A stretch of DNA of 64,000 nt from Mucilaginibacter phyllosphaerae (GTDB taxonomy: Bacteria; Bacteroidota; Bacteroidia; Sphingobacteriales; Sphingobacteriaceae), in contig NZ_SNQG01000008.1 in NCBI RefSeq assembly GCF_004378255.1, positions 62,001-126,000 of the forward strand, in the 5' to 3' direction. The position numbers were made by a program, and so were the translations under genes. Under the pieces are notes generated by a model. It was given only the letters and a program-made list of their open reading frames with translations, did not search any database and was not told where the DNA came from. Positions within the stretch are counted from its first letter, which is position 1, and every line of letters begins with the position of its first letter. Below are positions 36,470 through 44,392 of this stretch, piece after piece.

Positions 36470-37117
36470 TTAAAATGTAAATTTAAGATAGTTGATATTT
36501 TTATTATGCTGCAGGTATTTTTTCTCGTAATAGGTTTTAATAGATAATACCTCATCGGCATACTCCGAATGGTAAAGGTCCTCGGTTTTTGCGAATAGCT
36601 TTAGGCCAAGTTCTGCTATTTTTTCGGCAGTGTAGGCGTGCAGCCCGTCGTTATCGGTTTTAAGGTTCATGTAGCCGCCAGGTGTTAATACCACCCGGTA
36701 CATATCTAAAAACCGCGAAGAGGTGAGGCGCTTTTTTTCGCGGCTAAGTTGCGGCTGCGGGTCGGGGAAGGTTATCCAGATCTCATCCACTTCGCCGGGG
36801 GCAAAATAATCAACCAGGTTCTCTATCTGCATGCGCAAAAAGGCAACATTGGTTACACCCTCCTCCAGTGCGGTTTTGGCGCCGCGCCAAATGCGGTTGC
36901 CTTTATAATCTATCCCGATAAAGTTTTTACCGGGGAACATCTGCGCCAGGTTTACCGTGTATTCGCCTTTGCCGCAGGCCAGTTCCAGCACTACCGGGTT
37001 ATTGTTGTTAAAAAAGCCGGTAGCCCAGTTACCCCTGTAGGGTTTGCCGGCATCCAGTTGTAACACATTGCTAAATGTTTCTATCTCGGCAAACCGCCTG
37101 ATCTTATCTTTTCCCAC
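36470..37117 (-). CDS. trmB: tRNA (guanine-N7)-methyltransferase
   Basis: 215 residues. The SAM-binding motif is LELACGKGEYTVNLA; FIGIDYKGNRIWRGA and the catalytic WITFPDPQP with LTSSRFLDMY follow. It makes m7G46 in the variable loop of several tRNAs. The order trmB then ATL gene on the minus strand, 8 bp apart, implies co-transcription. Confidence 0.95.
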   Translation of the reverse strand: MGKDKIRRFAEIETFSNVLQLDAGKPYRGNWATGFFNNNNPVVLELACGKGEYTVNLAQMFPGKNFIGIDYKGNRIWRGAKTALEEGVTNVAFLRMQIENLVDYFAPGEVDEIWITFPDPQPQLSREKKRLTSSRFLDMYRVVLTPGGYMNLKTDNDGLHAYTAEKIAELGLKLFAKTEDLYHSEYADEVLSIKTYYEKKYLQHNKNINYLKFTF

Positions 37118-37195
37118 TTGTAATATTAAAAATGCGAAAATACGGTTTTTTTGTAAAAGGCGATTTTAGCGGGCAGGCATACCTGCAAGCCAAAT

Positions 37196-37230
37196 AAAAA
37201 GGGATAAGCCTTGTGCGGCTTATCCCTTTA
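37196..37230 (-). terminator. Intrinsic terminator of the YtxH/holin-like operon
   Basis: On the minus strand AAAGGGATAAGCC pairs with GGCTTATCCCTTT around a 6-nt loop, then TTATTT. It lies 32 bp after the 37262 stop. Confidence 0.85.
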
Positions 37231-37261
37231 AAGACCGTGTTTCACAACAGGGCCAAGGCCT

Positions 37262-37723
37262 TTAATATGGCTGGTATGGCGGTACATCGCCCGGCGTAAC
37301 AACCGCCGGAAGCGGTTCTTTAACCGTAACCTTTTCCTTCTTTTTAAACAGGTTGTTGATAACGCCCTTTGCTTTGCCCCAAACACCGCTTACATTATCT
37401 TCGCTGATGTAATGGGATGCTTTTTGAGAAAGTATGCCCACCAGCGTTTTAACAATAAAGTTTGATTTTCTGAACAGCGTTTTGTTTAAGGCTATGGGTA
37501 ATGCAAACCGGGATATCAGCCCTAAAAAATCCTGATTAAAAAAGCCTGCGCTTTTTACCCCGTCAACCGTGGCCGAACCCGGAAATAGCGACATGGCTGT
37601 TGAAAATATTGCAGCAGGGCCACTAAAGCGTGCCTTTAAGGCAACAGATTGCTCTGCCTCCAGATTTTTAAGCCGCCCTATTTCCATCTGGAGTTCGTGT
37701 ATATCTCTTATTGGTGTTTCCAT
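37262..37723 (-). CDS. Conserved hypothetical protein of a YtxH/holin operon
   Basis: 153 residues. Helical N-terminus (MEIGRLKNLEAEQSVALKAR), a middle part with moderately hydrophobic stretches (IFSTAMSLFPGSATV, FLGLISRFALPIALN), and a proline-rich basic tail. No family recognised. It is 1 bp after the holin-like gene and probably acts with it at the membrane. Confidence 0.7.
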   Translation of the reverse strand: METPIRDIHELQMEIGRLKNLEAEQSVALKARFSGPAAIFSTAMSLFPGSATVDGVKSAGFFNQDFLGLISRFALPIALNKTLFRKSNFIVKTLVGILSQKASHYISEDNVSGVWGKAKGVINNLFKKKEKVTVKEPLPAVVTPGDVPPYQPY

Positions 37724-37724
37724 C

Positions 37725-38063
37725 TTATTTAAATAGCTTACGTATCATGATATTGATCATTGGCTTTTCAAAACTACGTTTGGCCATCGCTATAATAATT
37801 GCTATTAAGGCATAAAATGCCGTAACGCAACCAAACCCCTGCCAGTAAGAATGTAATACATCGGCAAGCCATAATGCCAGCGTGAAACTAAAAAACAGAA
37901 ATGCCAGCACCCACAGTACTATAATAACAATATCTGTGATAATATCAGCAATAACAGATGTGCTGCGCTCGATAACTTCATACTTTAAAAGTTTAAAGCG
38001 TGTTTCAGCGTAATCCTTTACCTGGTCAATAATTGGTCGTGCTGTTTCTTTTTCTGGTTCCAT
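37725..38063 (-). CDS. Phage-holin superfamily III-like membrane protein
   Basis: 112 residues. The amphipathic start (VKDYAETRFKLLKYEVIERS) is followed by two transmembrane helices (IVLWVLAFLFFSFTLALWLA and FGCVTAFYALIAIIIAMA), the pattern of the putative holin-X group that occurs beside YtxH proteins in many chromosomes. Here it is not phage-linked; an envelope-stress role is inferred from the company it keeps. Confidence 0.75.
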   Translation of the reverse strand: MEPEKETARPIIDQVKDYAETRFKLLKYEVIERSTSVIADIITDIVIIVLWVLAFLFFSFTLALWLADVLHSYWQGFGCVTAFYALIAIIIAMAKRSFEKPMINIMIRKLFK

Positions 38064-38106
38064 ATTAATTTATTAGTTGCGGATAAAATTTGATCGCAAC
38101 GGTAAG

Positions 38107-38373
38107 TTATGCGTGTTCCAGGTCGTCCTGATATTCTTCTTCGGCGCCCCTTACTTTAGTTTTAATGTTTTCAACAACCTTATCTTTAAGGCCCACCAGC
38201 TTGTCAATTTCATTAGCAGCAGTTTCTTTGATCGAATCGCTAAGGTTAGCCAATGATTCTGAAAGCTTGTCGCGTGTTTCGATACCTTTGTCAGGTGCAA
38301 ATAAAATACCTAATGCCGCACCCGCCGCTAATCCTGCCAACAGGGCAACAACTACTTTTGTGTTATCGTTCAT
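38107..38373 (-). CDS. YtxH-domain protein
   Basis: 88 residues: one glycine/alanine-rich transmembrane helix near the N-terminus (VVALLAGLAAGAALGILFAP) followed by a charged helical tail (DKLSESLANLSDSIKETA). YtxH proteins are general-stress membrane proteins. First gene of the three-gene operon that ends at 37262. Confidence 0.85.
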   Translation of the reverse strand: MNDNTKVVVALLAGLAAGAALGILFAPDKGIETRDKLSESLANLSDSIKETAANEIDKLVGLKDKVVENIKTKVRGAEEEYQDDLEHA

Positions 38374-38474
38374 ACTATATTAATTTTTAAGTTGAAAATT
38401 TGTTTTATAATTATTTAATTCTTTTTTAAAAAAATATTTTTACACCGGTATTAAATTTAAGGCCCGCAATAGCA

Positions 38475-39518
38475 TTACATTTCGGGGCCGGTACGTATCC
38501 TTTCCAGCCTGTCGGCTGCCATTCTGTTTGTTTCGTATATTTCTAACAATAATAAGAAATAGGATAATAACACAGGCCCAAAAACCAGGCCAAGTATGCC
38601 AAAAAGCGGCAGGCCTATAAACACGCCTATAACAGTTATAATTGGATGGGTGTTGCCAATGCGGCGGTTAATGATCATTCGCAGCACATTATCAACATTG
38701 CCAATAAACAAAATACCGTATAAAAGCAGTATTACACCATGCACTTTTTCGCCATTGGCATATAGCAGCACGGCGGCAGGTATGCAAAGCGTAGGTGCAC
38801 CAACCACAGGTAAAAAAGATATAAACGCGCCTATTACCCCCCAGAAGATAGGGTCGGGGATACCGAAGATCCAAAAGCCGTTGGCCAGCAGCGCACCCTG
38901 TGTTATGGCAATTACACCCTGCCCCAGCACGTTAGAATAGGTAGAATTGCGCAGTTCTGCAGCAAATTTTAAGGCGTGCTGCTCTCTAAAAGGTGCATAT
39001 TTTAGTAAGCCTATTTCAAACTCGCGCATCTGTACAAACATAAAGTACAAAATAAAATACATTACCAGCAGGGTAAGTACAATATTGGCCGCACTGCCTA
39101 AAATAGACGGAAAAAGGTCGGCAGCGTATGCGCCTAATTTTTGCAGGGTGTTTTCGGCAAAGCGCGGCTGGTTTAAATTGGCTGCGGTAAACGCGTCGAT
39201 CTTTTGTGTCCACTTATCCAGGTTGATCGTTTCGCGGTTGATGCCCGATATTTTGCCGATCACCATGATGCTTAACGACAGGAATGGGATAACGATGACC
39301 AGCAGCGATATTACAATAATGATGATTGCCGATAGCGGCCGGTTAAACCTGCGCCTGTTTACCATATATAAATAAAACGGCCGAAAGATGGTGTAGAGCA
39401 CAATGGCACCCAGGATAGAGCTAAAAAGCTCGCTAAGGGCGTAAAGCAAAAAACAGCCAAGCACAATTATACTTACCAGTATGATGTTATTACGCTGCTT
39501 ATAGTTAAAAATGGACAT
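38475..39518 (-). CDS. AI-2E family transporter
   Basis: 347 residues with about seven to eight transmembrane segments and the family signature near the C-terminus (IFWGVIGAFISFLPVVGAPT, then TVIGVFIGLPLFGILGLVFGP). Family members export autoinducer-2 or act as Na+/H+ antiporters; the substrate here is open. It is separated from the downstream YtxH operon by about 100 bp. Confidence 0.9.
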   Translation of the reverse strand: MSIFNYKQRNNIILVSIIVLGCFLLYALSELFSSILGAIVLYTIFRPFYLYMVNRRRFNRPLSAIIIIVISLLVIVIPFLSLSIMVIGKISGINRETINLDKWTQKIDAFTAANLNQPRFAENTLQKLGAYAADLFPSILGSAANIVLTLLVMYFILYFMFVQMREFEIGLLKYAPFREQHALKFAAELRNSTYSNVLGQGVIAITQGALLANGFWIFGIPDPIFWGVIGAFISFLPVVGAPTLCIPAAVLLYANGEKVHGVILLLYGILFIGNVDNVLRMIINRRIGNTHPIITVIGVFIGLPLFGILGLVFGPVLLSYFLLLLEIYETNRMAADRLERIRTGPEM

Positions 39519-39566
39519 AGGTTATCCCCCGGAAGCTGATTGTGATACCATTATATAAACAAAAAA

Positions 39567-39596
39567 GCGCTAAATAGTTTTTAGCGCCTTATAGTT
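39567..39596 (-). terminator. Intrinsic terminator of the response-regulator/DHp operon
   Basis: On the minus strand GGCGCTAAAAACTATTTAGC followed by GCTTTTTTG forms a short-loop hairpin with a U tract, directly after the 39600 stop. Confidence 0.8.
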
Positions 39597-39599
39597 ACT

Positions 39600-39809
39600 T
39601 TATTCAAAATTAACCAGCAGCTTATCTATTTTAGCTGCCGATTGTGCTATGCTATCCAGGTACAGCTGCAGGTCGCCCCCGGTGTCATCTACCTCATACC
39701 GCAGCCCATCCAGCGCCAGATGGATGTTAGACAGCTGGTTTTTTATATCGTGCCGCAGCATCTCAAACGCTTTGCCTTTTTCGGGGCTGTTTCCTTCTTC
39801 ACCTGCCAT
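39600..39809 (-). CDS. Free histidine-kinase DHp (HisKA-like) mini-protein
   Basis: 69 residues. Residues 17-30 (MLRHDIKNQLSNIH) match the H-box of sensor kinases, with candidate phospho-acceptor His20, and the rest forms the second helix of a two-helix hairpin (LYLDSIAQSAAKIDKLLVNF). There is no sensor, membrane or ATP-binding domain. The gene starts 2 bp after the response-regulator stop and ends at a terminator, so the two are one operon. It could be a histidine phosphotransfer partner or a dimerisation-type regulator of that response regulator. Function is inferred. Confidence 0.7.
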   Translation of the reverse strand: MAGEEGNSPEKGKAFEMLRHDIKNQLSNIHLALDGLRYEVDDTGGDLQLYLDSIAQSAAKIDKLLVNFE

Positions 39810-39811
39810 CG

Positions 39812-41221
39812 TTATTTCAGGTTAATAGATTTCATTTTGTTATAAAGCGTTTTACGATCGATGTTTAAGATCTCTGCGGCTTTGGTTTTATTAAAATTCA
39901 CCTCGCGCAGCACTTTCAATATGGTTTCGTGCTCGGCGCCAAGCGCGGCATTCTTCAGGTCGTGCTTAGGTTCTTTTGCTTCTGCTGGCGTATTGTTACT
40001 TGCCGGCTCATAGGCAGATATTTTAAAGTTCGAGATCTCCAGCGGCAGCGTTTTCATACTGATCTCGTTGCCTTCGGTAAGTAATGTTGCCCGGCGCACC
40101 ACATTTTTTAATTCGCGGATGTTGCCCTGCCAGCGGTAATTCATAAAGCATTCCACTACTTCGGGGGCAAAGGTGGTTACATTGCGGTCAAGCTCCTGGT
40201 TGGCAATTTTTAAAAAGTGGCTTGCCAGCATCATAATATCGTTGCCCCGCTCGCGCAGGGGCGGCATATGTATGCTAAATTCGTTAAAGCGATGGTAAAG
40301 ATCTTCGCGGAAACGGCCTTTGGAAATGCCATCCTGCAGGTTCTCATTCGTGGCAATAATTATCCGCACATCCAGGTCTATCTCTTTCGTGCTGCCTATC
40401 CGTTTAACCTTGCGCTCCTGCACGGTGCGCAATAATGCGGCCTGTATCTCGTAAGACAGGTTGCCCACTTCGTCTAAAAACAGGGTGCCGCCGTTGGCCA
40501 TTTCAAAATGGCCGATCTTGGTGTACAGCGCCCCGGTGAACGAGCCCTTTTCATGGCCAAAAAATTCGCTTGCGGCCAGTTCTTTGGTCAGCGATCCGCA
40601 ATCCATTGCCACAAAGGGCTGGTTGGCGCGCAGGCTGTTCAGATGGATGCTTTTGGCAACAGATTCTTTGCCGGTGCCGCTTTCGCCTAATATAATAACG
40701 CTGTAGTTGGTGGGTGCAACCAGCTCTATCTGTTTTAATAATTCTTTGGATGCGCGGCTGGTACCCACTACAAACTCGCCCGACAGGATCTGTTTCTTGA
40801 TCTCTTTTTGAGGTTTATCGCCGGCGGTGTAATCATTGGCAGCCATTTCCTGCAAAGCATACTGGGTTTCAATTGCTTTGGTAATGGTGTTTAAGATCTC
40901 GTCTGGATAAAGGGGTTTTGTAATGTAATCGTAGGCCCCCATTTTTATCAGCTCAACGGCCATTTTAATATCAGAGTAGCCGGTAATGATGATAACGCCT
41001 GTTTTGGGGTAAAGCGCCTTAATGTTCTTCAGCATTTCGCGGCCATCGGTATCCTCCAGCCTAAAATCGCACAGCACCAGGTCAAATTCGTTTTTCTTAA
41101 GGCAATCCATACCGGTACTGCCATTTGGAGCTGTACTTACCTCAAAACCGTTACGTACCAAAAATTTTGATAGCAACAGGCCAACATTAACTTCATCATC
41201 AATGATGAGTATTTTCTTCAT
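39812..41221 (-). CDS. Sigma-54-dependent response regulator (NtrC family)
   Basis: 469 residues. The receiver domain has phospho-acceptor Asp52 in LCDFRLEDTDG and Lys in YITKPLYPDE. The AAA+ domain carries Walker A GESGTGKES, the sigma-54 contact loop GSFTGA and Walker B GGTLFLDEVG. A C-terminal Fis-type helix-turn-helix follows (AAEILNIDRKTLYNKMK). It activates sigma-54 promoters after phosphorylation. No full sensor kinase is adjacent; only the DHp mini-protein follows it. Confidence 0.95.
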   Translation of the reverse strand: MKKILIIDDEVNVGLLLSKFLVRNGFEVSTAPNGSTGMDCLKKNEFDLVLCDFRLEDTDGREMLKNIKALYPKTGVIIITGYSDIKMAVELIKMGAYDYITKPLYPDEILNTITKAIETQYALQEMAANDYTAGDKPQKEIKKQILSGEFVVGTSRASKELLKQIELVAPTNYSVIILGESGTGKESVAKSIHLNSLRANQPFVAMDCGSLTKELAASEFFGHEKGSFTGALYTKIGHFEMANGGTLFLDEVGNLSYEIQAALLRTVQERKVKRIGSTKEIDLDVRIIIATNENLQDGISKGRFREDLYHRFNEFSIHMPPLRERGNDIMMLASHFLKIANQELDRNVTTFAPEVVECFMNYRWQGNIRELKNVVRRATLLTEGNEISMKTLPLEISNFKISAYEPASNNTPAEAKEPKHDLKNAALGAEHETILKVLREVNFNKTKAAEILNIDRKTLYNKMKSINLK

Positions 41222-41332
41222 ATCAGTAATTACTGTTTACAGGTAGATGTATTCCGTTGGTTAAGGTACAAATATTTAACAAAATATCAGAATTATTACT
41301 GCGATGTGATAAAATTGGGATTTTTGATAACA

Positions 41333-41360
41333 AAAAAGGAGGCTATGCGCCTCCCTTTTG
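41333..41360 (-). terminator. Intrinsic terminator of the barrel gene at 41396
   Basis: AAAAGGGAGGC and GCCTCCTTTTTT on the minus strand pair around GCATA, 36 bp past the stop. Confidence 0.75.
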
Positions 41361-41395
41361 TTATTGATCTTTGGATTAAATAATGATTTTTGAGC

Positions 41396-42001
41396 TTAGA
41401 AACCGTATGCTAAACGCAGGCCTAAGAACTGTACCTTGCTATTAATGCTGTTAGCGATAGTAGTGTTGTATTTAGATGTAGCTTCGTAACGGATACCTGC
41501 ATCGATAAAGTTACCGCTTGCGCTAACCGGGAACTGAACACCAATTTGCGGCGCATAAACAAATGCTACAGATTTACCATTATCGGTTTTACCATAAAAT
41601 TCATCTTTGTTAAGCAAAAACGCTGCGCCGGCTTCTCCCTGAACGTAGAAGTTTGGAACTACGAAGTATTTTATACCAGCTTTTACCGGTATCAGGTGAA
41701 TATCAGATGCGGTAAGACCTGTTGCATCATTTTTTGCACCAAAAAAGTTGTTGTAACCCGCGTTAACCGTTACGAATAATTGGTTTGCTACAGGGATATC
41801 TGCCTGTACCGAACCACCCAGGTTCCATTTGTGTGTGTCTTTAAAGTCGCCTACGGTGATGCCTGATTCAACACCAATGCTGTAACGTATGCCGCTTTTT
41901 GTTGTAGTGCTTGCAGATGAAGACGTTGTTTGGGCTTTAGCAGCGAATGATAATCCGGCAAAAGCTAAAACCAATGTTGCAATTTTTAATGTAGTTTTCA
42001 T
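41396..42001 (-). CDS. Outer-membrane beta-barrel protein, paralogue A
   Basis: 201 residues with a signal peptide (ending AAKAQ). Alternating strands with Tyr/Phe/Gly ends (YSIGVESGITVGDF, LFVTVNAGYNNFFG, AGIKYFVVPNFYVQGEAG) and a last strand ending FLGLRLAYGF, the terminal Phe of barrel proteins. It resembles the gene at 42231 in length and strand pattern, so the two probably arose by duplication. Function unknown; OmpA/porin-like 8-strand barrel is the best guess. Confidence 0.8.
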   Translation of the reverse strand: MKTTLKIATLVLAFAGLSFAAKAQTTSSSASTTTKSGIRYSIGVESGITVGDFKDTHKWNLGGSVQADIPVANQLFVTVNAGYNNFFGAKNDATGLTASDIHLIPVKAGIKYFVVPNFYVQGEAGAAFLLNKDEFYGKTDNGKSVAFVYAPQIGVQFPVSASGNFIDAGIRYEATSKYNTTIANSINSKVQFLGLRLAYGF

Positions 42002-42230
42002 GTTATATATAATATTATGATGGTGTAATTTGTTTTACACGCAGCAAAGTAAAGCATGAAAACGTAATTTGTTTTTCATCCGATTGTCAGAAATTCTTAA
42101 TCGATTGATTAACAGATAATTATTTTTTGACTTTATGGGTTAGTTGGTCAGCGCAATGTAAAGCTAATAGTAAATAAGCGATTTTGTTATCGGATTAACG
42201 CACACAAGTATAAATGACGCCCCAAAAAGC

Positions 42231-42818
42231 TTAAAAACCAAAAGCAGCATATATGCCCAAAGAGTTTACATTACCGCGGTAAGTGCCGCCGTAATGGTTT
42301 GTAGCTTCATAGCTTAAGCCAAGATCTATTACGCTACGACTGCTAACAGGCAACTGTACCCCGGCACGGGGCGAATAAATAAATGCTTTGGCAGCATCGT
42401 AGCTGGTTTGCGGGCTATTTAAAACCAATGCTATTCCCGCATCGGCCTGCAGATAAATTTGCGGGGTTAAAAAATAGCGTAACCCGGCTTTAGCGGCCAG
42501 CATATCTATATCCGGATAATCAATAATTAATTGGTTAGTTACCGTGCTGTTTACATTGCTTTCGCCCTTAAACTTGGTGTAGCCGGCATTCAGCGTTAGG
42601 TGCAGGGTTTTAACAAGCGGGATGGTTTGCTGCAAATATCCGCCGAAGGCAATGGTATGGGTATCGCTAAGTTTACCGGTTGGCAGGCCTAAATTAACAC
42701 CGATGCTAAATTGCGCCTGATAAGGATTGACCGTTTGCGCCCGTGCAGAAAAAAGAAAAAACACTAAAACTATTACTGCCGCAAATGTGCGGCTGCATTT
42801 TATCAGTTTATAAACCAT
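42231..42818 (-). CDS. Outer-membrane beta-barrel protein, paralogue B
   Basis: 195 residues with a signal peptide (ending SARAQ). Shares with paralogue A the SIGVNLGLPTGKLSDTH start, LHLTLNAGYTKFKG, AKAGLRYFLTPQIYLQADAG and terminal YAAFGF. It lies 20 bp after the enoyl-CoA hydratase gene on the same strand. The 229 bp before paralogue A hold no gene that I can see. Confidence 0.8.
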   Translation of the reverse strand: MVYKLIKCSRTFAAVIVLVFFLFSARAQTVNPYQAQFSIGVNLGLPTGKLSDTHTIAFGGYLQQTIPLVKTLHLTLNAGYTKFKGESNVNSTVTNQLIIDYPDIDMLAAKAGLRYFLTPQIYLQADAGIALVLNSPQTSYDAAKAFIYSPRAGVQLPVSSRSVIDLGLSYEATNHYGGTYRGNVNSLGIYAAFGF

Positions 42819-42838
42819 AGGGTATTATTATTGGTGTA

Positions 42839-43621
42839 TTACCGGCCTTTAAATTCGGGTTTGCGTTTTTCTAAAAATGCTGCCACGCCCTCTTTAAAAT
42901 CATGGGTGCCAAAGCATTGGCCAAATTCTGTTATCTCAGTTTCGAAACCATTAACACCATCCTTACCCGCATCATTTACCGAGCGGATAGCTGCAGCCAG
43001 GGCCAAGGGGGCGCGGGTCAGTATTTTTTCCATCAGTTCTTCGGCCCTGGGTAACAGGTCTGCCTGGAAAACCACCTGGTTAACCAGCCCCGCCTGTAAG
43101 GCATCAGCGGCAGTAAGCATATCGGCCGTCATGATCATTTCCAGCGCCTTGCCACGGCCAACCAACTGGGTTAAGCGCTGTGTGCCGCCGTAACCGGGTA
43201 TTAAACCCAAGGTAACCTCGGGCAGGCCCATTTTGGCATTATCGGCTGCAATGCGGATGTGGCAAGCCATAGCCAGTTCTAAACCGCCACCCAGGGCAAA
43301 GCCGTTTACGGCAGCTATTATGGGCTTGCTGCCATTAGCAATAAAATCAAATACGGTTGCCTGCCCATCACGGGCAAGGGCGGTGCCGCCTGCTGCATCA
43401 AAATCTGCAAATTCGGTAATATCTGCACCGGCAACAAAGGCTTTGGTGCCTGCGCCGGTGATAATAATGCCGCCGATGCTTTCGTCGGCATAGGCAGCTG
43501 TTAACGCTTCGTGCAGTTCGCAAAGGGTAAATTTATTCAGCGCGTTTAGTTTGCTTTCGCGATTGATGATAATGTATTGTATGCGGCCTTTGCGCCCGGC
43601 CACGATATTCTCAAATTCCAT
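42839..43621 (-). CDS. Enoyl-CoA hydratase/isomerase family protein
   Basis: 260 residues, crotonase fold. The oxyanion-hole residues lie in KAFVAGADITEF and NGFALGGGLELAMACHIRIA, and the two catalytic glutamates are in GGGLELAM and GLPEVTLGLIPGYGGTQRL, the pattern of true hydratases. It hydrates trans-2-enoyl-CoA in beta-oxidation. Eleven bp downstream of the B12-domain gene, so co-transcribed with it. Confidence 0.93.
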   Translation of the reverse strand: MEFENIVAGRKGRIQYIIINRESKLNALNKFTLCELHEALTAAYADESIGGIIITGAGTKAFVAGADITEFADFDAAGGTALARDGQATVFDFIANGSKPIIAAVNGFALGGGLELAMACHIRIAADNAKMGLPEVTLGLIPGYGGTQRLTQLVGRGKALEMIMTADMLTAADALQAGLVNQVVFQADLLPRAEELMEKILTRAPLALAAAIRSVNDAGKDGVNGFETEITEFGQCFGTHDFKEGVAAFLEKRKPEFKGR

Positions 43622-43632
43622 AACGATAGATT

Positions 43633-44055
43633 TTAGAAATTACGATTGGTATGTACCCAATTGGTAATATAAGTAACAATATCGGCGGTGCTTGTTCCCG
43701 GCGGGAACAACTCCCCTACACCTATTTTTTTTAGTTCGGCCATATCATCAGCCGGTATAATACCACCACCCGTCAGCAACACATCACCCATTTTCTTTTC
43801 TTTTATCAAAGCCATCACTTTTGGAAAAACCGTCATATGTGCACCCGACAGGATAGAGATACCGATGGCATCCACATCCTCTTGCAGGGCGGTGTTCACT
43901 ACCATTTCGGGTGTTTGGCGCAGGCCGGTATATATCACCTCCATGCCGGCATCGCGCAGGGTGGTAGCAATTATACGCGCGCCGCGGTCGTGCCCGTCCA
44001 GCCCAACTTTGGCAACTAATACACGTATAGGGCGGTTAAATTGGATATCGCTCAT
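43633..44055 (-). CDS. Stand-alone B12-binding domain of the methylmalonyl-CoA mutase type
   Basis: 140 residues corresponding to the C-terminal cobalamin-binding domain of acyl-CoA mutases: VLVAKVGLDGHDRGARIIA with DxHxxG lower-ligand His, ISILSGAH, then TGGGIIPADD. It lacks the catalytic TIM barrel. It may be the small subunit of a heterodimeric methylmalonyl- or isobutyryl-CoA mutase whose large subunit is elsewhere. Operon with the enoyl-CoA hydratase suggests acyl-CoA metabolism. Confidence 0.88.
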   Translation of the reverse strand: MSDIQFNRPIRVLVAKVGLDGHDRGARIIATTLRDAGMEVIYTGLRQTPEMVVNTALQEDVDAIGISILSGAHMTVFPKVMALIKEKKMGDVLLTGGGIIPADDMAELKKIGVGELFPPGTSTADIVTYITNWVHTNRNF

Positions 44056-44196
44056 GGTTTTATGAAGGCAGTAAATGGTATATCAAAGTTAAGAGAAAAT
44101 TATGGATGTTTTTACAATCAACGCCATTCCGATGCCTGACAAGAGAAAAGACATTCTGAAAATTCTTTAATTCCGTAAATTCGGGTTCAGACAAAT

Positions 44197-44279
44197 GCGT
44201 TAGGGGTAGCAGCGGATACCGGCCGTGTGGCTAAGGCCTGTGCAGTATGAGCGGATAACCCGGGCCGCAGGTAACGCCC
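44197..44279 (+). ncRNA. Candidate structured RNA or repeat element upstream of glnS
   Basis: About 83 nt closed by GCGTTA (44197-44202) and TAACGC (44272-44277). Inside, AGCGGATA occurs twice (44211-44218, 44250-44257), each followed by CC, around a GGCC...GGCC segment and CCCGGGCC. It is GC-rich in an otherwise AT-rich 337-bp gap with no gene (44056-44392). Orientation is not certain. No known family is claimed. Confidence 0.45.
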
Positions 44280-44365
44280 ATATTCAATTGGCTGTTTGGT
44301 GTAACGTTTTCATATGTTTCGTCATGCGAATACGGCATTTCGTGTAATATTTGCCTATTTCTCCG

Positions 44366-44373
44366 TACTTTTG
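44366..44373 (+). promoter_or_regulatory. -7 promoter box of glnS
   Basis: TACTTTTG fits TAnnTTTG and lies 19 bp before the glnS ATG. No clear -33 element at the usual spacing. Confidence 0.45.
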
Positions 44374-44392
44374 CAGCCTGTTACCAAAAATC

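Noticed and set aside
37725..38063. Holin as evidence for a prophage
   Set aside because: No other phage genes nearby; the YtxH-holin pairing is common in chromosomal stress operons.
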